From: Methylomonas sp.
GTDB lineage: Bacteria > Pseudomonadota > Gammaproteobacteria > Methylococcales > Methylomonadaceae
Direction of reading: 5' to 3'
Assembly: GCA_026988195.1 (NCBI GenBank)
Contig: JALSLS010000373.1
Span: forward strand, 1-9,786
Length of the DNA: 9,786 bases
Part shown: one piece after another, positions 1 through 5,868 of the stretch
How the letters are laid out: each line of letters starts with the position of its first letter
Numbering within the stretch: the stretch's first letter is position 1
The notes under the pieces: model-generated
The model's database searches: none
Told to the model about the DNA's origin: nothing
The model's input: the letters and a program-made list of their open reading frames with translations, nothing else
Position numbers and translations under genes: made by a program

Positions 1-142
1 GCCCATAGCCAGCTACGGTCGCAACCAGCATCCTGCTTCGAGCGACACTTGCACATCCGTGTGCTTCGTAACGATTGAGATGGTTTGAGCAGGGATAAAA
101 AAGCCAGTAAGATGGGTGGGTTATTTGTTGCTGGTTGCCTAA
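1..142 (+). repeat. Dispersed intergenic repeat, copy 1 (interrupted, cut by window edge)
   Basis: Positions 67-142 match, in opposite orientation, the stretch at 1626-1717, including a GATTGAGATGGTTTGAGCAG block and a GGGTGGGTTATTTGTTG block. Positions 1-17 match the outer end of the same repeat (CATAGCCAGCTACG). In this copy the two parts are separated by about 48 bases that are absent from the other copy and contain a small GCACA/TGTGC inverted repeat (51-64). No coding region is seen here. The repeat is non-coding and probably present in many copies in the genome, but that cannot be tested from this window. Confidence 0.7.
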
Positions 143-160
143 GGGGGGTGAAGATTTAAG

Positions 161-231
161 AATACCCGAAAGCATGGCGCAGGTTTATGACTCTACAGGC
201 ATGCTAAAAAAACAAGTCCAACTCGGGTATT
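161..231. repeat. Inverted repeat at the 3' end of the small lipoprotein gene
   Basis: The arms AATACCCGA (161-169) and TCGGGTATT (223-231) are perfect inverted repeats. A second inner pair, AGCATG (171-176) and CATGCT (200-205), lies between them. The right arm overlaps the stop codon of the minus-strand lipoprotein gene. A transcript could fold here and it might act as a 3' end structure, but no clean U-tract follows, so a terminator role is only a possibility. Confidence 0.4.
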
Positions 232-598
232 ATTGAACCCTCACGCCTAAATATCTAGTTTTTGGTCGCGTTACCTTTTGCACACAAAAATAAGCTGCTT
301 TATCAAAGCTCATTGTTAATGAATGCGTAATTTTATGCTCAAGTAAAAACTTATCCATGTCTCTTTCAGCTAAGCGACTGGCAATTCTTTTAGCAATACA
401 AGAACACGGCTTAGCAAACCTTAATCTATCATTGTCTTTATTGATAGAGTTCCTAACTTCTTTTTCAACACAGCGTTCAGCAAACGCCTGTTCAAACTGT
501 TCTTTCTTTGATACAGTCGTTTGCTGTACATTATTAATTGAGCAACTCGATAAAAAACTGACCAAAAATACAAAAACGACTAAGACTTTAATCGACAT
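230..598 (-). CDS. Small four-cysteine lipoprotein, hypothetical
   Basis: The function is not recognised. The 122-residue product starts with a short lipoprotein signal peptide: K4, a hydrophobic stretch (5-16) and the lipobox LSSC with lipidation at C19. The mature part contains C43, the pair C65-x-C67 and C105. These four cysteines align in spacing (22, 2 and 38 residues) with those of the neighbouring gene at 781-1293, which also shares an EV block after the first cysteine, a C(S/A)CIA motif and an AxY-x-CVQ motif. The two are therefore paralogues despite different linker lengths. An even number of cysteines in a periplasmic domain suggests two disulfides; this is inferred. The ribosome site is weak (A-rich AGAAAATAG). 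The next aspartate-free residue after C19 is serine, compatible with outer-membrane sorting. It lies downstream of its paralogue on the same strand, separated by a REP-like palindrome, so co-transcription is uncertain. Confidence 0.8.
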   Translation of the reverse strand: MSIKVLVVFVFLVSFLSSCSINNVQQTTVSKKEQFEQAFAERCVEKEVRNSINKDNDRLRFAKPCSCIAKRIASRLAERDMDKFLLEHKITHSLTMSFDKAAYFCVQKVTRPKTRYLGVRVQ

Positions 599-654
599 AA
601 ACTATTTTCTATTGATTGTAGTACCTATTCAGCTTGTGACTAAATAATGATGAT

Positions 655-742
655 GTAGGAGCGCCCGCCCTCGGCGCGAAGATAATTGAAAGTTTCAGAG
701 AAAGAGCATTTTTTTAATCGCGCCGAGGGCGGGCACTCCTAC
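655..742. repeat. REP/BIME-like palindromic element bounded by GTAG
   Basis: Two 25-base arms at 655-679 and 718-742 are inverted complements with a single mismatch, separated by a 38-base AT-rich centre. Each arm starts, read inward, with GTAGGAG followed by a GC-rich palindromic block (GCCCGCCCTCGGCGCGA). The GC content contrasts sharply with the surrounding AT-rich DNA. The layout matches the REP pairs (BIMEs) found between genes in gammaproteobacteria. It lies between the two lipoprotein genes and could affect readthrough or mRNA stability. Confidence 0.8.
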
Positions 743-780
743 CAAGCACTTAACTAAGCTGCTGAGTAGTTACGGATGTA

Positions 781-1293
781 CTACTGAAAACGAGTGATTT
801 TTGGCTCAACTTCTTTTTGAGACCCTTGCACACATTCATAAGCCCCAGCATCATAACGTATTTGAAATGAGCGAACATGGTTATCTTCCTTTAAATACTC
901 ATCTGCTTCTTGGTCGGTTAAATGATTATCCATATAGTCTGCAATACAAGCACATGTTTTTTCTACATAGGCAAGGTCAACTTTACCGCCAGCAATAGCG
1001 ACTTCTCTTGCAATACAATCTTTAGTAAATTCTTTTTTAAACTTGCCTTTCTCTACCCAGTTAGCTTTATCAACAGGCTTAGACATTTGCTTATAATTTT
1101 GTTTGTCGTCAATTTTATTAGCCGTCATATTTTTGCTGTTACCAACAATCGTTGTTGCTACTTTAGCCTCTTTAGTAACAGCTTTAGTTTTTTTTGTGCT
1201 GTCATTATCATCAGAACAAGCTGAAAGAAACACAACAGCAGTCAAAGACATTACAGACAAAAAACAGTTTGATTTACTTTTAAAGTCACTCAT
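781..1293 (-). CDS. Four-cysteine lipoprotein, paralogue of the 230-598 product
   Basis: The function is not recognised. The 170-residue product has a lysine-containing N-terminus (KSK), a hydrophobic stretch and the lipobox LSAC, placing the lipidated cysteine at C26. S27-D28 follows, where aspartate is at +3 rather than +2, so inner-membrane retention is not clearly signalled. Residues 27-80 form a low-complexity, Lys/Thr/Asp-rich linker absent from the shorter paralogue. The C-terminal domain (about 84-170) has C93, C114-x-C116 and C154, matching the spacing of the 230-598 product, and ends in a similar basic tail. Met15 is rejected as the start because it would leave a signal peptide without a positive n-region. 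An AAGG ribosome site lies 9 bases upstream of the chosen ATG. A possible -10 TATAAT is at 1339-1334. The pair may derive from tandem duplication. Confidence 0.82.
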   Translation of the reverse strand: MSDFKSKSNCFLSVMSLTAVVFLSACSDDNDSTKKTKAVTKEAKVATTIVGNSKNMTANKIDDKQNYKQMSKPVDKANWVEKGKFKKEFTKDCIAREVAIAGGKVDLAYVEKTCACIADYMDNHLTDQEADEYLKEDNHVRSFQIRYDAGAYECVQGSQKEVEPKITRFQ

Positions 1294-1333
1294 ATTGATA
1301 AACCTTGTTTAAATTAATATTTTATTTATTGGC

Positions 1334-1339
1334 ATTATA
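1334..1339 (-). promoter_or_regulatory. Possible -10 box for the 781-1293 lipoprotein gene
   Basis: A perfect TATAAT hexamer on the minus strand lies about 40 bases upstream of the lipoprotein start codon. No good -35 hexamer is found at the usual spacing, so the call rests on the -10 sequence and its position alone. Confidence 0.35.
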
Positions 1340-1401
1340 ACTCTTTTGTATCAAAAACATTCTGCCTATAATTAACCACAACTTAAACAGAATAAAAATC
1401 A

Positions 1402-1480
1402 TGTAGCCTTGATGAAGTGAAACGAAATCAAGGGAAAATTTAGACAAACCTTGATTCCACTTTGTTTCATCAAGGCTACA
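1402..1480. repeat. REP-like palindrome bounded by TGTAGCC
   Basis: Arms of 32 bases at 1402-1433 and 1449-1480 are imperfect inverted complements. The outer 15 bases (TGTAGCCTTGATGAA) and the inner 8 (CCTTGATT) are perfectly paired, with most mismatches in the middle. The loop is 15 bases. The pattern resembles the common GTAGCC-type intergenic repeats of gammaproteobacteria. It lies upstream of the 781-1293 lipoprotein gene and beyond its likely promoter. Confidence 0.75.
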
Positions 1481-1529
1481 AAAGCTTAGGAACGTGTATG
1501 GAATAACTTCCCGAAATGATAACGTAGGA

Positions 1530-1609
1530 TTTTTGTTCCAGATGGAATGATCTCATGAGGCGCATAGCAAGCTACGCAACGAATGAGATCATTCCATCTG
1601 GAGCAAAAA
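1530..1609. repeat. 27-bp-arm palindrome inside the composite element
   Basis: Arms at 1530-1556 and 1583-1609 pair at 26 of 27 positions, the exception being a base that allows G-T wobble. The 26-base loop carries its own small imperfect stem (GCATAGC/GCTACGC). The loop and the start of the right arm (1557-1589) match positions 1688-1720 of the opposite strand at 30 of 33 bases, linking this palindrome to the dispersed repeat family. Confidence 0.8.
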
Positions 1610-1625
1610 GACAAGTTAGAAATCG

Positions 1626-1717
1626 TTAAGGCAACCGGCAACAAATAACCCACCCACCTTGTTGGCTTTTTTGTCCCTGCTCAAACCATCTCAATCGTTT
1701 CGTAGCTGGCTATGCGC
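1626..1717 (-). repeat. Dispersed intergenic repeat, copy 2
   Basis: The minus strand of this stretch matches copy 1 at the left window edge, with shared blocks GATTGAGATGGTTTGAGCAG and GGTGGGTTATTTGTTG. It is the intact form, without the 48-base interruption seen in copy 1. Confidence 0.75.
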
Positions 1718-1720
1718 CTC

Positions 1721-1790
1721 TTGAGATAGCTTGAGCAGAAACAAAAAATCTGCGCAATCTGGGTAGGTTATTTATTGCCAGTTACCTAAG
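1721..1790 (+). repeat. Dispersed intergenic repeat, degenerate copy 3
   Basis: The stretch begins with TTGAGATAGCTTGAGCAG and ends with GGTTATTTATTGCCAGTTACC, matching copies 1 and 2 with scattered substitutions. It lies head-to-head with copy 2, forming a large imperfect palindrome centred near 1719. Confidence 0.6.
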
Positions 1791-1824
1791 TGTTTCATGC
1801 ACGTTCCTTAATTTATCCCCAGAG

Positions 1825-2349
1825 TTAAAAACAGGCTGAATAATCCAACACTGCTTCCTGACACTGAAAAAATATCCGAGGGTAATCCATACGAATAACT
1901 AACTTTAACCCATATTCAAAAAATACAGCTAAGGTCATAAAACGCGCCAATACAGCCCAAAATCTAATACTTGTATTTAAGGCATTTCGCCATACAGCGA
2001 CCGTCCAAAATATGATAGGGGTAAATAATATTAAATGCATTGCATCCCAGCTAGATACTGTAAATTCACCTTCTCGTGCCAAACTATCAACCATAAACAA
2101 TGTACTATTGAGTAGAATAAAAAAAGGCCAAAAAACCAACCATAACTTTACCTGTCCAATCCAAGAGTCAAATAAATATCGATATAGGGTTAATTCAGAG
2201 ACTCGTCCCCATTCTGTATCTCTATAAAATGAATTAAAGGGGGTCGCTATAGTTAACAATCCTAAAAAGAAAACGATGGTAAATATATATTCTGAGATAG
2301 TTCCAAACTGCATATGGAGCCACAAAATAGGTATGGAATAAACAAACAT
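1825..2349 (-). CDS. Hypothetical multi-pass membrane protein
   Basis: I do not recognise this 174-residue protein. It is rich in Phe, Trp and Leu and has about four hydrophobic segments: roughly 20-38, 67-87, 103-121 and 130-151, with a further hydrophobic stretch at 2-12. Charged loops lie at 41-57 (FYRDTEWGRVSELTLYR), 88-100 and 121-129. Cysteines at 163 and 173 sit in the C-terminal tail. There is no signal-peptide cleavage site or catalytic motif, so an inner-membrane protein is the most that can be said. The gene follows the mtkB terminator on the same strand and has its own promoter-like sequence, so it is probably transcribed separately. The start is uncertain: no good ribosome site precedes ATG 2349, and the putative promoter sits so close that Met13 (ATG at 2313) is a possible alternative. 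Confidence 0.72.
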   Translation of the reverse strand: MFVYSIPILWLHMQFGTISEYIFTIVFFLGLLTIATPFNSFYRDTEWGRVSELTLYRYLFDSWIGQVKLWLVFWPFFILLNSTLFMVDSLAREGEFTVSSWDAMHLILFTPIIFWTVAVWRNALNTSIRFWAVLARFMTLAVFFEYGLKLVIRMDYPRIFFQCQEAVLDYSACF

Positions 2350-2350
2350 G

Positions 2351-2379
2351 ATATATTCTTTTAAAATCTAACAAGTCAA
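2351..2379 (-). promoter_or_regulatory. Sigma70-like promoter before the membrane protein gene
   Basis: On the minus strand TTGACT (2379-2374) is followed after 17 bases by ATATAT (2356-2351). The -35 match is good and the -10 is moderate. The expected transcription start would fall near 2344, just inside the annotated gene, implying a leaderless message from a slightly different start or use of the Met13 codon. Confidence 0.35.
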
Positions 2380-2402
2380 TAGTTTACAAAACTTACAGAC
2401 AT

Positions 2403-2440
2403 AAAAAAACCGCATTCAGAACAAGGCTGAATACGGTTTT
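2403..2440 (-). terminator. Rho-independent terminator after mtkB
   Basis: On the minus strand ACCGTATTCAG (2437-2427) pairs with CTGAATGCGGT (2419-2409) across a 7-base loop. One wobble pair interrupts the 11-pair stem, and six or more T residues follow (2408-2403). It starts 24 bases beyond the mtkB stop. The A/T runs on both sides mean it could also stop transcription from the plus strand. Confidence 0.88.
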
Positions 2441-2460
2441 ATTTTAAGTTTTATAAACTC

Positions 2461-3348
2461 TTATGTTTTAGCTAACACTTTAGCAATAGTTTCACCCATT
2501 GCAGAAGGTGTTGGTGCAATGGTTACGCCTAAATCTTGTAACATTTCCACTTTTTCAGCCGCTGATTCACCAGCAGATGAAATAATCGCGCCTGCATGTC
2601 CCATTGTACGACCCTTAGGTGCAGTTAAACCAGCGATATAAGCAACAACAGGTTTGCTCATATGCTTAGCGGCATAAACACCCGCCTCAACTTCTTGAGA
2701 ACCACCAATTTCACCAATCATTAACACTAATTTAGTTTCTTCATCTTGTTCAAATTTTTCAAAGATATCACGATGTGAACTACCGTTGATTGGATCACCA
2801 CCAATACCTACTGAAGTTGAAATCCCAATACCTAACTCTCTCATTTGATCAGCGGCTTCATAACCTAAAGTACCAGAACGCCCAACGACACCAACAACAC
2901 CTTTTTTATAAATATGTCCTGGCATAATACCTAACATAGACTGCTCTGGGCTAATTGTGCCTGCACAGTTTGGCCCGGTTAAAACCATCCGATCTTTCTT
3001 AGGGAATTTACGCAGGAATTGCTTAACTTTCATCATATCCTGAGTAGGAATACCATCAGTAATAGATACACAAAATTTAATACCTGCTTCAGCGGCTTCC
3101 ATAATAGAATCAGCTGCAAACGCAGGTGGCACAAAAATAATACTGGCTTCAGCACCTTCTTGCTCTACAGCTTCACGCACAGTATTAAATACAGGACGAT
3201 CTAAATGTGTCTGCCCACCTTTTCCTGGGGTAATACCACCAACAACGGTTGAACCGTAATTAATCATATCTTGTGCATGGAAACTACCAATTTTTCCAGT
3301 AAATCCCTGCACAATCATACGTGTTTCTTTATTAATTAAAATAGACAT
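2461..3348 (-). CDS. mtkB: Malate-CoA ligase (malate thiokinase) subunit alpha/small
   Basis: The product is the nucleotide/CoA-handling subunit of malate thiokinase, which makes L-malyl-CoA from malate, CoA and ATP in the cytoplasm. The 295 residues match the usual length of MtkB and the related succinyl-CoA synthetase alpha subunit. Visible signatures are the CoA-binding Rossmann segment GFTGKIGSFH (15-24), GPNCAGTI (125-132), the GRSGTLGYEA segment (156-165) and the phosphohistidine loop GRTMGHAGAIIS, placing the active-site histidine at H251. Assignment to MtkB rather than SucD rests on overall resemblance to methylotroph MtkB (for example the GIGGDPINGSS segment at 181-191) and on adjacency to mcl. 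Its ATG shares one base with the mtkA stop codon, and AGGTGG lies 7 bases upstream, so translation is probably coupled. A strong terminator follows. Confidence 0.95.
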   Translation of the reverse strand: MSILINKETRMIVQGFTGKIGSFHAQDMINYGSTVVGGITPGKGGQTHLDRPVFNTVREAVEQEGAEASIIFVPPAFAADSIMEAAEAGIKFCVSITDGIPTQDMMKVKQFLRKFPKKDRMVLTGPNCAGTISPEQSMLGIMPGHIYKKGVVGVVGRSGTLGYEAADQMRELGIGISTSVGIGGDPINGSSHRDIFEKFEQDEETKLVLMIGEIGGSQEVEAGVYAAKHMSKPVVAYIAGLTAPKGRTMGHAGAIISSAGESAAEKVEMLQDLGVTIAPTPSAMGETIAKVLAKT

Positions 3349-4544
3349 TATGCGGCCACCTCTGCTTCTTTAGCAACTTGTTCGTTACGTGCCTGAACCG
3401 CTTTTTCAGCCGCCTCAGCCAATGTTGTTGCAGTAATAATAGGTAAACCACTTTCTGCAATGATTTTTCTACCTGCTTCTACATTGGTACCTGACAAACG
3501 TACAATAAGCGGAATTTTCATATCAATTTTACGAACCGCTTGAACCACGCCTTCAGCAATCCAATCACAGCGATTAATCCCAGCAAAGATATTCACTAAC
3601 ATGGCTTTTACACCTTCGTCAGCCAGTACTAAACGGAATGCTTTTTCTGTACGTTCTGCAGAAGCACCACCACCAACATCTAAAAAGTTAGCGGGCTCTC
3701 CACCTGCTAGCTTAATCATATCCATAGTTGCCATAGCTAGACCTGCACCATTGATCATACAACCAATATCGCCATCTAAACCGACATAACTTAAACCACG
3801 ATCTGCAGCAGCCATCTCACGTTGATCTTCTTGAGTTTTATCACGCAGTTCAGCCACTTTTTGACGACGAAATAAGGCATTATCATCAAAGCCCATTTTG
3901 GCATCCATAATCATCAACTTGCCACTTCCACCCGTTACAATAAGTGGGTTGATTTCAATCATATTGGCATCTAAATCACGCATGGCACGGTAACAACCGG
4001 TAATTAATTTAACGGCAGGGCTAATTTGAGTGGGCTCTAGGCCTAAAGAAAAAGCCATTTCTCTCGCTTGAAAATCTAATAAACCAACCGCAGGGTCTAT
4101 TTGAATTTTTTTGATTTTTTCTGGGTTATTCTCGGCAACATCTTCAATATCCATTCCACCTTCAGTAGAACCCACCATGATGATGCTTTCATGAGCACGA
4201 TCAACTAGCAAACTAAAATAGAGTTCTTTAGCAATATTCGTTCCTGCTTCAATATACAATCTTAAACAGACTTTACCTTCAGGCCCTGTTTGGTGAGTCA
4301 CCAAACGCTTACCCAACATGGATTCAGCAGCTGCCTCTACTTCTTCATAAGATTTACAGATTTTAACGCCACCCGCTTTACCCCGTGCACCCGAATGAAT
4401 TTGTGCTTTAACCGCCCAAACCTCACCCCCAATTTCTCTTGCACGTTGTACTGCATCTTCTGGGCTATAAGCCAACCCACCATCGGCGACTCTTACGCCA
4501 TACCCAGCCAAAATTTCTTTTGCCTGATACTCATGAATATCCAT
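3348..4544 (-). CDS. mtkA: Malate-CoA ligase (malate thiokinase) subunit beta/large
   Basis: This is the ATP-grasp subunit that partners with MtkB to form malyl-CoA in the serine cycle. The 398 residues are slightly longer than a typical MtkA because of an Ala/Glu-rich C-terminal tail (about 384-398). The ATP-grasp domain runs over about 1-235, with MDIHEYQAKE at the start, the nucleotide-binding KAQIHSGARGKAGG stretch (46-59), EINPL (197-201) and the metal-binding aspartate D214 in MDAKM. The CoA-ligase domain follows, with NGAGLAMATMDM (265-276), the FLDVGGGAS loop (287-295) and NIFAGINRCD (318-327). Succinyl-CoA synthetase beta is the main alternative family member; the mcl neighbour and close resemblance to methylotroph MtkA favour malate. 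AGGA lies 5 bases before the ATG. It overlaps mtkB by one base. Confidence 0.95.
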   Translation of the reverse strand: MDIHEYQAKEILAGYGVRVADGGLAYSPEDAVQRAREIGGEVWAVKAQIHSGARGKAGGVKICKSYEEVEAAAESMLGKRLVTHQTGPEGKVCLRLYIEAGTNIAKELYFSLLVDRAHESIIMVGSTEGGMDIEDVAENNPEKIKKIQIDPAVGLLDFQAREMAFSLGLEPTQISPAVKLITGCYRAMRDLDANMIEINPLIVTGGSGKLMIMDAKMGFDDNALFRRQKVAELRDKTQEDQREMAAADRGLSYVGLDGDIGCMINGAGLAMATMDMIKLAGGEPANFLDVGGGASAERTEKAFRLVLADEGVKAMLVNIFAGINRCDWIAEGVVQAVRKIDMKIPLIVRLSGTNVEAGRKIIAESGLPIITATTLAEAAEKAVQARNEQVAKEAEVAA

Positions 4545-4593
4545 AATATTCCTATTTAAATTGTTAAAATTTGTTCTAAACTAAAAAAGTTTT

Positions 4594-4617
4594 CGCAAGG
4601 TGCATAAAGCCCTTACG
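4594..4617 (-). promoter_or_regulatory. Hairpin in the mtkA leader, terminator-like
   Basis: On the minus strand CGTAAGG (4617-4611) pairs with CCTTGCG (4600-4594) with one G-T wobble and a 10-base loop, followed by AAAAC and six T residues. On the plus strand the same hairpin is followed by five T residues. It sits about 50 bases upstream of the mtkA start. It could be a weak terminator between mcl and mtkA or an attenuator. A TGTTATATG extended -10-like sequence lies just upstream at about 4631-4623. The stem is short, so this is tentative. Confidence 0.35.
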
Positions 4618-4680
4618 TTTTTCATATAACAGATTAAAATGATTCATCTGTGTTTACCTTTTGTTAATGTAACTTAAGTA

Positions 4681-4910
4681 CTGGGGCGCAGGCTTTAGCC
4701 TGCATTTCCAAAATAGTTCCCACGCTCTGCGTCACTGTCATTAAGTTAAGTGATTTGCTGTAGGATGTGCTGACGACAGGAAGCGCACCAGCTATAAACG
4801 ATGCGCTTCGTTCCTCAGCACATCCTACCTGCTACCTTAACTTAATGGCAGTGACGCTGGAGCGAACGATGAGTGAAGCTCCTTAGCAGGCTATAAAGCT
4901 TGCTCCCCAG
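4681..4910. repeat. Triple-nested palindromic element between mcl and mtkA
   Basis: Three pairs of arms are nested. The outer pair, 4681-4703 and 4886-4910, is imperfect and starts CTGGGG; each outer arm also contains a self-pairing GCAGGCT/AGCCTGC-type hairpin. The middle pair, 4729-4750 and 4836-4857, has 22 bases with one mismatch. The inner pair, GTAGGATGTGCTGA (4760-4773) and its perfect complement (4815-4828), is followed by an 8-base perfect pair (4780-4787, 4802-4809). The element begins 4 bases after the mcl stop codon and occupies most of the 370-base gap before mtkA. It looks like successive insertion of repeats into one another. It has no coding capacity. Confidence 0.85.
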
Positions 4911-4914
4911 TTAT

Positions 4915-5868
4915 TTATTTCAATTTTGCAGCAATCGCTTCAGCAGCTTTTACCACATTTGATGCCATTTTTTCTGAAGCGGCATCAATCAATCGTCCAT
5001 CTAATGCTGCAGCACCTTTACCTTGAGCTGCTGCTTCTTTTAATGCCGCTAAAATACGGTGTGCTTTATCAATTTCAGCTGCTGGCGGAGTAAAGACTTC
5101 ATTAGCCAATTCAACTTGTGATGGATGAATCGCCCATTTACCTTCACAACCTAATGCGGCAGCACGTTTAGCGGCCAACTTATAACCTTCAGGATCTTTA
5201 ATGTCGCCAAAAGGCCCATCAATTGGACGCAAGCCGTAAGCACGACAAGCCACAGTCATACGACTAATCGCCGCATGCCACTGATCACCTGGATAGTTTT
5301 CGTTTAAACCACCGATGTTAGTTGTTCTTGCACGGTTACTTGCCGCATAATCAGCTACACCAAAATGTAAGGCTTCCAGACGGCCACCTAATGCACCTTG
5401 CTTAGCAATATCTTCAACATTGGCCATACCCAATGCTGTTTCAATCAAACATTCAATACCAATTCTATTCTTTAAACCTTGCTGCATTTCCAACTGATTT
5501 ACCATAGCTTCAACCATGTAGACATCAGCGTAAACACCAACTTTAGGAATTAATATAGTGTTTAATTTATCACCACATTGCTCCATTAAATCAACAACAT
5601 CACGAACCATGTATTGAGTATCTAAACCATTAATCCGTACAGAAACAGTTACACCATGGCCAGCCCAATCCATATCATTAATCGCTTCAATAACATTTTT
5701 ACGTGCTTGCAATTTATCATCTGGAGCAACCGCATCTTCAAGATCTAAGAAAATGAAGTCGACACCGCTTTTCATTGCTTTTTCAAACATGCTAGGGCTT
5801 GACCCAGGAACAGCTAGTTCACAACGTTGAACGCGTTGTACATTGGCTTCATATAACGTATGACTCAT
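4915..5868 (-). CDS. mcl: Malyl-CoA lyase
   Basis: The enzyme cleaves L-malyl-CoA to acetyl-CoA and glyoxylate, the last step of the C4 arm of the serine cycle. The 317 residues match the usual length of methylotroph malyl-CoA lyases in the CitE/HpcH TIM-barrel family. Seen in order: RCELAVPGSSPSMFEKA near the N-terminus (15-31), LDLEDAVAPDDK (41-52), SVRIN (76-80) with R78, IPKVG (107-111), the metal-ligand region CLIETALG with E143, HFGVADYAAS with D173 (168-177), RPIDGPFGDIKD (214-225) and GKWAIHPSQV (243-252). The C-terminal 260-317 is an Ala-rich helical lid. AGGT lies 6 bases upstream of the ATG. A promoter-like sequence lies at 5959-5986. Adjacent mtkA and mtkB supply its substrate. 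Generic CoA-ester lyases are the alternative, but the operon context favours Mcl. Confidence 0.95.
   Translation of the reverse strand: MSHTLYEANVQRVQRCELAVPGSSPSMFEKAMKSGVDFIFLDLEDAVAPDDKLQARKNVIEAINDMDWAGHGVTVSVRINGLDTQYMVRDVVDLMEQCGDKLNTILIPKVGVYADVYMVEAMVNQLEMQQGLKNRIGIECLIETALGMANVEDIAKQGALGGRLEALHFGVADYAASNRARTTNIGGLNENYPGDQWHAAISRMTVACRAYGLRPIDGPFGDIKDPEGYKLAAKRAAALGCEGKWAIHPSQVELANEVFTPPAAEIDKAHRILAALKEAAAQGKGAAALDGRLIDAASEKMASNVVKAAEAIAAKLK

Larger units (their letters stand above)
1488..1808. repeat. Composite MITE-like repeat element with terminal inverted repeats
   Basis: The ends AGGAACGTGTATGGAATA (1488-1505) and TGTTTCATGCACGTTCCT (1791-1808) are inverted repeats matching at 15 of 18 positions. 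Inside are a long palindrome (1530-1609) and two copies of a dispersed repeat in opposite orientation (1626-1717 and 1721-1790). There is no open reading frame worth calling in the 321 bases. The structure suggests a non-autonomous mobile element or a fusion of several. It ends 16 bases after the stop codon of the membrane protein gene at 1825-2349. No clear target-site duplication could be identified by eye. Confidence 0.6.

Noticed and set aside
357..647. Plus-strand open frame of 96 codons
   Set aside because: It lies antisense to the small lipoprotein gene, has no domain-like composition, and the minus-strand product has a clear lipobox and a paralogue.
655..742. Simple intrinsic terminator for the 781-1293 gene
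   Set aside because: The stem is strong, but the 38-base loop and the absence of a following T-run on the minus strand fit a REP pair better.
801..1312. Three overlapping plus-strand open frames
   Set aside because: They are antisense to the larger lipoprotein gene, have no ribosome sites, and their sequences are low-quality reverse readings of a well-supported protein.
1..1808. CRISPR array
   Set aside because: The repeats are few, long, palindromic and in both orientations; there are no regular spacers and no cas genes.
2461..4544. Reading the pair as succinyl-CoA synthetase sucCD
   Set aside because: The fold is shared, but the sequence is closer to methylotroph malate thiokinase and the genes sit beside malyl-CoA lyase.
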